Assembly: GCA_025716815.1 (NCBI GenBank)
Contig: JAIXMN010000003.1
Span: forward strand, 1,674,001-1,738,000
DNA: 64,000 nucleotides
Direction of reading: 5' to 3'
From: Dichotomocladium elegans
Lineage: Eukaryota > Mucoromycota > Mucoromycetes > Mucorales > Lichtheimiaceae
The translations under genes were made by a program, and so were the position numbers. Positions 9,805-19,950 of this stretch are shown piece after piece (position 1 is the first letter of the stretch; each line of letters opens with the position of its first letter). The notes beneath the pieces were generated by a model that was given only the letters and a program-made list of their open reading frames with translations, did no database searches and had not been told where the DNA came from.

Positions 9805-11329
9805 GGCAGCCAAGAGACAGTGGGGAGAACGTTGGTCGGGCACTGCACGTACATTACAAAATAGCGGATTTTGAAATATTCGTATTCCAGACAAATGCAA
9901 TAAGTAGCATGCACCTTTCAATAGATCATTGTCATAGCAGAATAGATGCACCACACTCACTATCACCTGTCTGGTGGATGCCAAAGATGAGATAGTGTTC
10001 CATTAAAAAAGGATACCCCGGCCGAATATGGACTTCCTCGCACCTGCACTCGTTAACTTGGTGTCCGTCAACTGAATCCCTCTAACCGATGATTTTTCAA
10101 GCTTATCGAGCGCAAACATCAACTGGATCTCCATCAAATGATCCCAGAGTGCTTTGTTAATCAATGTGTTTGCGAATGGGGGGGCATAGGTCCAGGTTGT
10201 TAGACAGAAAAAAAGAAAGTGTCGGTTCTCGTCCGAGACCCCATGACTTTTTTGACACGAATGGCCAAAGTTGGAGGACAGAAAAGAACTTTCTTGAAAG
10301 AAAGGAGGTCCTCACGATGAATCACGGTGGGCAACTCGTCTTGCCCTTTACTAATATATCTGTACAGGAGAATGCCGGTTACTGGCGTTTACAAAATCGA
10401 AAGCAGACTAGCCATTACAGAAGTGCCAACACTTGCCATTGCAGTATTGCAGTGACAGCTCAACCATTACCTCTATCATGGCGATGGTTTTTTTTGGCAG
10501 CGCTTGATGATCTTTGCTTTTCCAGCTGACAGACATCAGCACGCATCAACGCAATAATGCCATTGTCGGCCAGAGGAGGATAGGCAGTTTGATACATCTG
10601 GATGCATTTGCGAAATCCCAATGGGAAAGATGGATAATAAAGCGTTTCTTCTTCTTTCCTTATATGGTTCGATTACATTATTTTCCAAAATCAAATGTCG
10701 GCATCCTGCCGGTCCTGAAGTCGCAGTGTCGCAGAAATAAAATCACATGTAGCCCAGTAATCTTTGACGCGTAATGACTTATCGAATGTCGCATGCATAC
10801 CAAAAGATGTCGCGCAGAAAAGCTTTCTCTTTTATAAATTGTGACACGGCGTAAAATGTCCAAGGCAAAGTCACATTGTCAAACTCATGTGTGAGAAGGG
10901 CTTTAGTGCATCAGCTGCTACGATACGTGTTCTTTCTGGACATTACAGTACGAGAACGACCCTGACAACATCTTTAAAAGCCCGAACGATAGAAACTCCG
11001 CCGGCTGGGTGGGTGGGGGAGAAGTTGCGGCGCACTCGGTATACGCCGTTCTCGATTATTACTTCAGCATCAAGTACAGAGAGAAACGGCAGAAACTTTC
11101 CTTGCGCTTCTTGGGCCAAGTCCAATATGCGAAACGTGGATGGCACGGATCTTCAAGACATCTGATATCAAAGATGCGTCCTTGCTATTGGATTTGATAG
11201 AAGCTTCGGTGTCCAGGAAGTGATATTGCTTCTATAAGGACATTCCACAGACGATGTTTTTCTTGGCAAGGTCATAAAAGCAATCGATCAAGGCATCCAG
11301 ATTTTTTATACTTTTTACTTGAAACAACT
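9805..11329. other. Decayed region with transposon and gene fragments
   Basis: No intact gene. On the minus strand, 10020-10170 reads as an open, well-composed fragment (ALWDHLMEIQLMFALDKLEK, then TDTKLTSAGARKSIFG), and 10530-10660 encodes SFPLGFRKCIQMYQTAYPPL. Both look like exons of one decayed gene that I cannot name. On the plus strand 10887-11000 is a mariner/IS630-like transposase N-terminus, listed separately. Confidence 0.4.
10887..11000 (+). pseudogene. mariner/IS630-like transposase HTH fragment
   Basis: The fragment reads EKGFSASAATIRVLSGHYST, then after a frameshift YENDPDNIFKSPNDRN. The same order (LSASAA, TVRERLDSIFKEPNARGH) occurs at 45010-45125 in a longer transposase relic, so both come from related DD[D/E] elements with an N-terminal helix-turn-helix. 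The catalytic part is absent here. The minus-strand ORF over the same bases is taken to be a shadow. Confidence 0.5.
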
Positions 11330-12055
11330 ATGGCACCTTACTCTTTACCTGTTCAACTATCAGCGACAACGAGTCCTACCGGAAATGACGCCTTCTCTCC
11401 ATCGTATTATATGTTCTTTGAACCATCTTCTGTCATACTCCTTGGGGATTCTCAGGAGCATGTCCTGGCCAGTTACTCTAACGGCCCTTATCTCCCTGAG
11501 GGACCACCTGCACATGGCGCCATGAGCATCGAAGATGTTGCCGCATTTTTGAACGAGGATGACGATCAGCCATTGTTCTCTCTACAATATCCCAATCTTC
11601 TTCCCCATGACGATGGCCAGTACAGCAACACCATCCCCGACCAGAGCTACCCGCCTTCCGCTCCAGTCGATCCGGCATCATATGAATATTGCCCAACAGC
11701 CTATGGAGCTCGTTCATGGTGGGACTCCACTCGAGCAGGACAACCGGTGCAAGGCCCATCTTTGGATAACGTTCTGGAACCGAGTGTGGTCCACTCGGCT
11801 TCTCCGCCCGCTAATACCCATTCTCTCCAAAAGATCTATCCATGCCCGTGTTGCAGCTTGCGATATATGCACAAAAGAACCCTCAAGCGCCACATAAAGA
11901 ACAAGCATGCCAGTATAGCTGATCAGGCGCAGAAGGAGCTTAAGCTTACGTGCCACGATTGCGGCGTTCGATATTCTCGGCAAGACGCTCTGGACCGCCA
12001 TATCAGGACTCAGGTTTGCGAAAGAAGAAAGAAAGGGATGGCGCAGGTTCATTGA
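11330..12055 (+). CDS. C2H2 zinc-finger protein, likely transcription factor
   Basis: Single-exon gene of 241 codons. The N-terminal half is Pro/Ser/Tyr-rich and acidic in places (MSIEDVAAFLNEDDDQPLF), like an activation region. The C-terminus has two fingers: CPCCSLRYMHKRTLKRHIKN followed by KH, a normal C2H2; and CHDCGVRYSRQDALDRHIRT followed by QVC, where the last histidine is replaced by cysteine (C2HC). DNA-binding regulatory function is inferred from the fingers; target genes unknown. A TTTAAATAAAG polyadenylation-like signal sits near 12142. Confidence 0.75.
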   Translation: MAPYSLPVQLSATTSPTGNDAFSPSYYMFFEPSSVILLGDSQEHVLASYSNGPYLPEGPPAHGAMSIEDVAAFLNEDDDQPLFSLQYPNLLPHDDGQYSNTIPDQSYPPSAPVDPASYEYCPTAYGARSWWDSTRAGQPVQGPSLDNVLEPSVVHSASPPANTHSLQKIYPCPCCSLRYMHKRTLKRHIKNKHASIADQAQKELKLTCHDCGVRYSRQDALDRHIRTQVCERRKKGMAQVH

Positions 12056-12849
12056 TTACCATTCGGTCCTACAATGCACCACATCTCCAACCATAGGACT
12101 ATGTAATGAGTTCACTAGCGTACTGGATTGCTCTTGCTTCTATTTAAATAAAGTTGAAAATTAAAAAATCTGTTTCCATGTTCTACACCTTAATTACTTG
12201 GTAGACATATAGATTTTTCTTTCACTAAATAAAGCCTGCTTGTGCTGTCGTCTCGTTCTGTTACACAAAGATAATACAGTATCATCCAGTACATGCTTTC
12301 AATCAACATGATCTTGGTGACACGACATTCCATCATCTACGCGACATAGTGACATCATTGCTGCTGTAGATGAAATGTATTGTGATCGCACTCAGCTGAT
12401 ACTGCATTGCCAGGGAAAATGGCAAAGCCTGAGTGATCAGCACAGCAAATGCTGCGAATAATAAATACCTTATGCACAGTCTGTGTGTATGCCACACACA
12501 CGTACACACAGAGCCGATGTGACAGTTGAAGGGTTACCATGTACGTAGAAGGGGAAGACAGATATGTTTTCAGCGTATAAAGCTCATCCACTGAGAGAAG
12601 ATGTCTACTGTTGAGTGAGAATAGTAAATGACAGATAGGTAGGTATCTGGGGGTGGGGAAAGATGTTACTCGTATTCGCATGAATTGAAACGAAGCTGGT
12701 TGAAAGTAGTTCTAATGCGAAAATCAAATTCAATGACCGCCCCGCACAGCGCCCAAAAAAAACAAAAAAACAAAAAACCAGTAAATGTTTTGAATCCCAA
12801 CCCCACTTGCTCAGCCAGGCCTGTCCGTTTTCAACCCGTCCTTGCAAAC
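12056..12849. other. Intergenic region
   Basis: No coding signal I trust. It holds AT-rich stretches, a CA/GT-rich segment near 12482-12512 and an A-rich tract with CAAAAAAC repeats near 12755-12780. It probably contains the promoter of the mitochondrial ribosomal gene that starts at 12850. Confidence 0.4.
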
Positions 12850-14071
12850 ATGGCACCCAGCATGGCCGCTAGCACCCTTCGTGGACTGCGATTGGCACCT
12901 ACTCTCCAACCCGCATTATTACAACAGCACCAGCGCCTCGCGGGTGCATTCCAGCGCCCTATGGTTGCGGCTACCACACTTCAGTTCCAGCGCGCCTTTG
13001 CCAGTAAACACGACCAGCAGGGCAAGCAGATTCTCATTCGCGACCATGGTGTCTTTGGTAAACTATCTTTAACTTTGGCCCACCTTGGAGAGGCTTTAGA
13101 AAGACATCATATCCATACAGACACGTGCTCACACCTGGGTCGGTCGGGTCCGTCCAACCAACCTCCTTTTGTTTATTTCTGCCTAGCCAACTATGTGCCT
13201 CCGGATAAGCAACCGTCCATTACCGATTTCGGTCGTTGGCGATTGACAAAGTGGCGAAACCTCAAGAATGGTGTTCAGAACATGCTCAGGTAGAAGGGAA
13301 CGAAACCGTGTGTGTGTGTGCATGCACAGAGTGATCAATGTGGTGGAATCTCTTGGTTGTTTCTAAAGGAAAAGCATATCTTCTTCCTAGTGTGGGTCTG
13401 ATCAAGTACAAATCCCAGTACGAAAAATGGGACTCGCGCAAATTCTTGGAGATCGCCGAGGAAACCTACAAGGACATGAATGATGCCTTTGCGCGGTATG
13501 AGCCTTACCCTAAACAAAAAAGATGGCATTTTTTCGATTGACCCTATTCACCCCCCCCCTTTTCGTAGAGGTGATCGAGAGGTGCTGGAAGAGACTTGCT
13601 TGGATTCCATGTACTCGGTAAGGCTGGGTTTTAGGAGTAATAATAAATGACTAATACAGGGCCGGTCCTTGCTACCACCAGACGTTGAAGAACCAGATCA
13701 AGAATCGTGGGAATGCTCGATGGGAATGGCGATACCACGGAGAGGTTGAGGCGCCCAAAATCGTGTGCATCCGATGTGTGGGCACCACTGGTCTGAGTAA
13801 ACACGGTTTTGCTGTTGCTCAGGCTACGTTGCGCATGTACACAAAGCAGGTATGTCCGGGAACGGGATTGTTTAGGGGGAAACTCGATTGATGATGGATT
13901 TTTCTAGTCGATGGCTGTGTATGATAAGAAGAACCGTCTGATCGGTGGTGATCCCCATAAAATCCATAATGTTCTAGAATATGTCGTGTTCCAAAAGACC
14001 ATTTCGGACCCAGAAGACATGTGGCGTGTGTACGGCAAGATCGCTTCCCCAGAAAAATTACAACAGCAGTA
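12850..14071 (+). CDS. Mitochondrial ribosomal protein L45/Mba1-like (Tim44-like domain)
   Basis: Predicted matrix protein of the Tim44/MRPL45/Mba1 family, which anchors the mitochondrial ribosome to the inner membrane for insertion of nascent chains. MAPSMAASTLRGLRLAPTLQ starts an Arg/Ala/Gln-rich presequence. Conserved parts follow: YVPPDKQPSITDFGRWR, WDSRKFLEIAEETYKDMNDA, EVLEETCLDSMYS, GNARWEWRYHGEVEAPKIVC, VQATLR-type strand QATLRMYTKQSMAVYDKKNR and YVVFQKTISDPEDMWRVYGK. Six exons; introns near 13057-13188, 13292-13390, 13497-13568, 13619-13681 and 13850-13907 restore frame by conservation. The stop is just after EKLQQQ. Confidence 0.82.
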
Positions 14072-14214
14072 ATTCAGTCATGTGTATGCATTAAAAAATT
14101 AGACTTGCTTTCTCTACAGTATATATGTCATCGTTCTCTAGGCGAAAGCGCTCAAGAGTGAAAGGGTATGGTATGCTTAACGAGTGGAGTGGGTATTTGG
14201 ACCGTGATTCTGGA

Positions 14215-15981
14215 TTAGGCGCTGGGAATGACAATCCTACTGGAGCCATTAAAATAAAGTTGGTCGACGGAATGACACCGGATAGAGACGTAACCATGGC
14301 AGGCAACATCCTGCGAGAGCCCTAGCTCGGGATCAATATGGGTCCATCGCGATTGCTGCTTTTGCCATGCCTTGAACTGTTTCCACTTTTGCGGCGGCGA
14401 CGACGACGACCCCAGCCCGTCGCCAAAGTCGTCTGGATTTACATCATGTTGCTGCTTTAGTAGGTTTGTGCTGCCCGTCACAGACTGCTTAGGCGCTAGG
14501 ATCCACTGGTCGTGAATCGTCAAAAGCTGATAGGGATGCAAATTATACAAGTGACCAGAGTCTTGAATCTCAATGGTTCGGAAACAGTGGTTGGCGGGAA
14601 ATGGAATGCCTCCTGCCTGCTCCACAGGATCCATCCACTTGCAGCCGATCATCTCCAGCGTATGAAGACCTAGACACCGACGGCCGCATTGCTCGAGAAT
14701 ATCACTGGTCAGGACCACGTGCTTAAGTCGGAGGCGTTTGAGGCCATGGGGAACGACAGCTTCAGATCCTACAGGAAATGACAAGGTCACCTGATAAAAG
14801 GCGAGGTGGACAAGATGGGGGGTATGGGTGAGGATCTCATTCAGTGGCAGCTGCCAGTGGTCGCGATTACTGCAGAATCCGGAGGTTCGGCCGATAGACA
14901 ACGAGGTGAGCGGTATGCGCTGCAGAATAGGTGATGAACACAAGGCACGAGGATAGACGAGGGTCATGCTGAGGTGGGTTGTATGGTCTTGAAGGCTTGT
15001 GAGTGTCTGGGATAGCCAGGCTTCGTCGTTCCTACCACCGGTACCGCCAACAAGCTGCACACACCGTCTGTGTCTCACCAGGAGCGGGTAAAGGTCAGGA
15101 TGAATAAAATCGCGGAGATGGATTAGGCGCAATTCTGTCAGGCTAGTCAAACAACTCAGCGCAGTGCAGGCAAGAAAAAGGGCCCCCTTCGCAGTCGTGT
15201 CACTCGATGACAACGACTGGTCACTGCCATAGCCGCCGCCGCTATTGCCCGCGAGCGTTAAATGCTGCAGAGCCGGGAATGTCCGGCTTAGATAAAACAG
15301 CCATGATGCTGCTCCATCTCCCGCTGAAACCTGCGCGCTCTCACTGACGGTCAACTGGAACGCGATCCGCAAAAACGTGAGCCGCCTGTGCACTCTGGTC
15401 GCCAGCAATGTGGTAGAATTAGAACAGAGGATGGTGTGACTTTTGAGGGTCAGTTTGGATAACTCAGGGGCATGACGAACGATGGCGTCAAGATCAGCAA
15501 GCGCCAGATCGCCACCGTGCGGCGATAGACAGCTCAGCGATAAACACCGGAGTTTCTGAAGCGATGACAACAAAGGCGCAATGATCGAGAACGCCGGAAG
15601 GTCGTCGAGAGTTAGCTGGGAAAGCCGTGAAAGGATGCTCGACGTGACATTCAGATGTCGGAACACGACCGGGTAAGGCACGTGAAGGTTTTGGAGAAGG
15701 CGTGTCTTCTCCAATAGGCTAACAATACCCTCTTTCCCGGCGTGGTTGCTTCGTGGGTGCCACTGGAGGTAACGAATACACTGAAAAGGGATGTCGGTGC
15801 GTGCAAGAGTAGATGGATCAAGGTCCGTGTCAACGGACCGGTAGAGAGCGGCTCGAAAGACACTGTACCAACCCCGACAGACCAGTTGGCAGCAGTATAG
15901 ATCCGACTGACGTAGGTTGTCCGCAACCAGCGATAAAATCTCATTGGGCAGAGGTATCCTTGAAGATGACGGAGACGCCAT
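14215..15981 (-). CDS. F-box protein with leucine-rich repeats
   Basis: Single-exon gene, 588 codons from the chosen start MASPSSSRIPLPNEIL. The frame is open 52 codons further upstream, but that stretch is low-complexity (LSLSLFL) and reads like 5' leader. The F-box at the N-terminus (IPLPNEILSLVADNLRQSDL, QLVCRGWYSVFRAALYRSV) should bind Skp1 in an SCF ubiquitin ligase. The rest has irregular leucine-rich repeats (LSRLSQLTLDDLPAFSII, LQKLRCLSLSCLSPHGG, LKRLRLKHVVLTSDILEQCG, LHTLEMIGCKW), the usual substrate-recognition part. Substrate unknown. Such F-box/LRR genes are numerous and fast-evolving in these fungi. Confidence 0.82.
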   Translation of the reverse strand: MASPSSSRIPLPNEILSLVADNLRQSDLYCCQLVCRGWYSVFRAALYRSVDTDLDPSTLARTDIPFQCIRYLQWHPRSNHAGKEGIVSLLEKTRLLQNLHVPYPVVFRHLNVTSSILSRLSQLTLDDLPAFSIIAPLLSSLQKLRCLSLSCLSPHGGDLALADLDAIVRHAPELSKLTLKSHTILCSNSTTLLATRVHRRLTFLRIAFQLTVSESAQVSAGDGAASWLFYLSRTFPALQHLTLAGNSGGGYGSDQSLSSSDTTAKGALFLACTALSCLTSLTELRLIHLRDFIHPDLYPLLVRHRRCVQLVGGTGGRNDEAWLSQTLTSLQDHTTHLSMTLVYPRALCSSPILQRIPLTSLSIGRTSGFCSNRDHWQLPLNEILTHTPHLVHLAFYQVTLSFPVGSEAVVPHGLKRLRLKHVVLTSDILEQCGRRCLGLHTLEMIGCKWMDPVEQAGGIPFPANHCFRTIEIQDSGHLYNLHPYQLLTIHDQWILAPKQSVTGSTNLLKQQHDVNPDDFGDGLGSSSSPPQKWKQFKAWQKQQSRWTHIDPELGLSQDVACHGYVSIRCHSVDQLYFNGSSRIVIPSA

Positions 15982-16319
15982 GATGACGATAGAAGAAAGA
16001 AAGAGAGAGAGAGAAAGATAAGAGGGAGGCAGTGGATGACTGAAAGCAAATAATAATGCCGCCACGTACGTACAATTGCCCTGTGCTACACGACATCGGC
16101 ATGAAGGCATCAGGACCGCATGATGTTCAACAGTCAATAGAAGAAGAGGAAAGATAACAAAAATCGTACAATGTCATTCTGACCTACTTCTCGTTGAAGT
16201 CTAAAAAGAAAATAATGATGATGTCAATATGATTCTTTGATTGGCTTGGTATATAAAAGAGCCGCTGTCTAGCACATTGCAGGGGGTTTGAACTATTCAC
16301 TCTTTCAACTTTGAACAAT

Positions 16320-17777
16320 ATGATGAACGCTGCAGCAAACCTAGCTCAATCCCAACTGGGTGCTAAGCCGACTGAGGCAGCCAACCAAGATAAACAGCGC
16401 ACCGAGGAAGGCAAGAAGATGCTCGCATGTGTGTGGCTGGGCAAGGATAAGGTTGATGTGCAAGAGGTCGACGTCCCTGCGGTCACCGATCCCGAGGACG
16501 CAATCCTCCGCGTTACAGGCTCGACCGTATGCGGCTCGGACTTGCATCTGTACCACGGCGAAATTGTACAGCTCAAGCCGGGCGATATTCTTGGACACGA
16601 AATGATCGGTATTGTTGACAAGGTCGGTGAAGCTGTGACCCATGTCAAGCCGGGAGACCGTGTGGTTGCGTCTTTCAACATCGCCTGCGGAAAGTGTGAC
16701 TATTGCCGAAAGAAGCTATTCACCTCATGCGAAGCCACAAATAACAGCGCTCTTCAAGAGAAGCTCTATGGCCATCGCATTGCTGGTGTGCTGGGCTATT
16801 CCCATTTCGTCGGCGGTTTTGCTGGTACAGTACATCTAGTTCCCTCTCTTTCACATAAGGAGATAGAAATAAGAATTGACCGAACTCTCCGATAACCCAC
16901 ATAGGCGGCCAGGCCGAGTATGGAAGAATCCCATTTGCCAACACGAACTTGCTCAAGGTTCCCGACAGCATCCCTGACGAAAAGGCTCTCTATCTGTCTG
17001 ATATTGTGCCGACGGCGTACCACGCGGTGTGCGAGTCAGGCGTTCAGGAAGGCGAGACGGTCGGTGTGTGGGGCCTCGGGCCCATTGGCTTGATGGTCGT
17101 CCAGTGGCTCCGGAAGGTATTCAAGGCGAAGCGGATCATTGCAATCGACAACACCGAGGCTCGCCTGTCGCTTGCTAAGAATAAATGGGGAGCCGAAACA
17201 ATCGACTTTTCCAAGGATACAGATGTGGTCAAACGCGTCCATGAGATAGCTCCCGGAGGCCTCGACCGTGCCATTGATTGCGCGGGTTTCCGCTTCGCCA
17301 AGTCATTCATTCACAAGATCGAACGTGCCGCTGGTCTTGAGACAGACTCCAGCGAGGTCCTCAACGAGTGTATCCGTACTGTCAAGAAATTTGGAACTAT
17401 TTCCGTGATTGCTGATTACGCCACATACTGCAATCACTTTTTGATTGGAGGGGTCATGGAAAAAGGTGCGTGTGTCACGGACCGGTGCCATCATGATATT
17501 GGTTCATAGAGTGCTCATACAGGATCTTTTAATGTTAGGAATCCGTGTGATTGGCTGTGGCCAGGCGCCCATCCAGCGATATTGGGACACCTGCCTCAAG
17601 CACATTGAAAGTGGGGATGTTGATCCCTCCATCCTGCTGACAGATCGGTATCTATTGGAACAGACGGCTGAGGTGTACAAAATGTTTGATGAGAAGGAGG
17701 GAGGCATTATCAAGGTGTTCTTGGAAACCAAGTTTAGTAATAAGCCAACCCCCGGTATGCCAGCAACGGAAGCCTAA
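16320..17777 (+). CDS. Zinc-dependent alcohol dehydrogenase, formaldehyde dehydrogenase-like
   Basis: Medium-chain dehydrogenase/reductase, NAD(P)-dependent with catalytic zinc. Motifs: TVCGSDLHLYHGE (catalytic Cys), GDILGHEMIGIVDKVGEAV (GHE zinc site), PGDRVVASFNIACGKCDYCR and the following KKLFTSC (structural zinc cysteines), and GVWGLGPIGLMVVQWLRKVF (Rossmann GxGxxG). Best resembles glutathione-independent formaldehyde dehydrogenase-like fungal proteins; the substrate cannot be fixed from sequence. Introns: about 16827-16903, plus one near 17465-17512 whose exact donor and acceptor are unclear, since several pairs keep frame around MEKG and LLMLGIRVIGCGQAP. An N-terminal extension MMNAAANLAQSQLG precedes the core. 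Confidence 0.85.
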
Positions 17778-18136
17778 GTCGCATCCATAACCCCTGTCAC
17801 TAGCTTCATGCAGAAAAAAAGAATGTGTATATATTGCTTATCATCAAAAATTAAGAACTCCCTTTTTTGACCTTTCGTTTTACAGCGGCTCTTTCTATCT
17901 TTTCGAATGCTAACCCAGCAGATACGCTTTACACCATTAAATGTAACATAGAGTCAAGAGCCAGAATCCATTGGGCCATAGGTGGTTCGATAAAAGAACC
18001 CTAGAAAAACAACATCTGCCGGCAAGCTTCCCAGCAGGAAAACAGATATTTCTGGGCATTCCCAATTTTTGGGTTCCATTACTATTTTTGATTTTGGACG
18101 CTTTTGTTTCGATAGCACACTTTCTTTCTTTTGGCC
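17778..18136. other. Intergenic region
   Basis: 3' end of the dehydrogenase and upstream region of the next gene. I see no coding signal. T-rich pyrimidine tracts lie just before 18137. Confidence 0.4.
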
Positions 18137-18719
18137 ATGTCATCTAGTCTCGGTCTTGTTTTTGTTGCGGTAATTGCGCTCGATATCACCCTGCGAAGAA
18201 ATGGCAATTCGAGATTACTCATGCTCATAAAAGCATGCCGTTGTTCACGGACTTTTGGGCATCAGTCTGCTCTTTGCACCTCAAATAGTGGAATCCCTTA
18301 TATCGCAGAATGACGCAGGCAATTTGTTTTTTGTTCGGATCTATGGCGCGGCAATCCTCGGCGCAGCAGCTACTAGTCTTGTGTGCTTCAATTTGCCCGA
18401 TATTTTACCTTGCAAGCGTGCGACTGGTAAGAAGGGGGGATGGCTCAAACATGGAATATCTATTATACTCATGCACATCTCGCTCTCCACCATGTACCAC
18501 ACAGCGATGGGCCTCATGGTTTATCATGCTGCCGCAGCGTATCTGTACTTTTCCGCGCGTAAGGAGGCGATATTCCCTTACTGGCAGGCCACAGGTGCTG
18601 TAGGACTCCATATTTGCTTCTTGATTGCGTTTTACTTTTGGTACAAGATCACAGAGAAACATCTCAAATCTTTTACGAAGCAGCAGCGTGGAGAATCAGG
18701 ACATAGCCATCATCACTAG
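18137..18719 (+). CDS. Small multi-pass membrane protein, unknown function
   Basis: Two exons: MSSSLGLVFVA, intron 18170-18228, then HAVVHGLLGISLLFAPQIVE and onward, about 174 residues. About four hydrophobic segments: HAVVHGLLGISLLFA; RIYGAAILGAAATSLVCFNL; ILMHISLSTMYHTAMGLMVY; AVGLHICFLIAFYFWYK. The tail is cytosol-like and basic with a HSHHH end. I do not recognise a named family; it resembles other small fungal membrane proteins of about 160-180 residues. The intron placement is supported by continuous hydrophobic sequence across the join. Confidence 0.65.
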
Positions 18720-18944
18720 ACATATCGTTCAAGTAGCTACATTATTAATACCAAAGAGAGAAGCCCATGTTTGTGGGGGAGGAAGAGGCTGTTCTCCAAA
18801 AAAAAAAAAAAAAAGAGAAGGCGGAGTATGAATTGTTTTACTATGAGCGGACAGGGCGGGGGGGGCGGCCTGCGAGGGCTATGGGCAGCTATGGCCTTGG
18901 GAGCAGGAGGGTTCCTCCTCTCCTAAATCACACGTACTTAAGCC

Positions 18945-19674
18945 ATGAAGTTCAGTGCTGGTAAAGTGTCTCCATCCCAACACAGCATCGACGAAACTAC
19001 AGAACGGACGGACGCGACAGCATGGATGGATGGATTTCGCTGATGGATGGATAATTAGATGTTAGCTCTTCGCGTCGCAAGAGCAGAAAGGCCCATTTCT
19101 CTGCGCCTTCGAGCATTCGCCGCAAGATCATGAGCTCGTCTCTCTCCAAGGAGCTTCGTGAAAAGTATAACGTATGTACATCATTTATATACATGGACAA
19201 AGAGGAGTCGAAGCCGTCCCCGGATTCTCAACTGCTTTGTTCTCTGACCCTAGACCCGCTCCATTCCCGTTCGCAAGGATGACGAAGTCTTGGTTGTTCG
19301 TGGCAGCATGAAGGGCCGCGAGGGCAAGGTTGTGCAGGTCTACCGCAAGAAGTGGGTCATTCACATTGACCGTGTCAACCGCGAGAAGGCCAACGGTAAA
19401 TGCCAGAGACGAACTTATTAAAACAGATTGAACTGATGCCGATGCCTGCTGGATTATCAGGTGCCACGGTTCCTATTGGTATCAACGCCTCGAACGTTGT
19501 CATCACCAAGCTCAAGATCGACAAGAGCCGCCAGGCTATCTTGGACCGCAAGGACCGCTCCAAGAAGACTGATGCTATGAAGCAGGTACTGAAGAAGAAA
19601 AGTGGGGAGATCTTGTTTAGTTTCGATGTGTCCACTCATTTTTCGTCGTGTTTGTTTATGTGCGTCTTCAGTAA
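18945..19674 (+). CDS. RPL26: 60S ribosomal protein L26 (uL24)
   Basis: Large-subunit ribosomal protein near the polypeptide exit tunnel. Exon 1 MKFSA (split codon), intron to about 19059, then [78 protein letters not shown], then [20 protein letters not shown]. The KOW motif is in [20 protein letters not shown]. The last coding exon ends DAMKQ at a GTACTG donor; the next plausible acceptor (CTTCAG, 19666-19671) is followed at once by TAA, so the stop codon opens the final exon. An AATAAA lies at about 19714. Confidence 0.9.
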
Positions 19675-19950
19675 ATTACCTGAACGCATGCGTTCCTGTA
19701 ATGATGCGGTTGCAATAAAGTACCTAAAAAAAGATGATAAAATAACAATGCTTCATGCGTGATCACTGTGGATCTCTCTCTCTTTATATGGATGTGTGTG
19801 CATAGCTGGACCTTTTTCTCTTTTTTCGCTCGTAGATTTACTGTCCTACGTCAGAGGATTCTTCTCTCTTTCCCCCCTCTCCTCTCTTCTACTCCGCCTC
19901 TCCGCCTCTCCTGTATTCTTTTTCCTGCTCCTGTGCCCTGACTTCTCATT

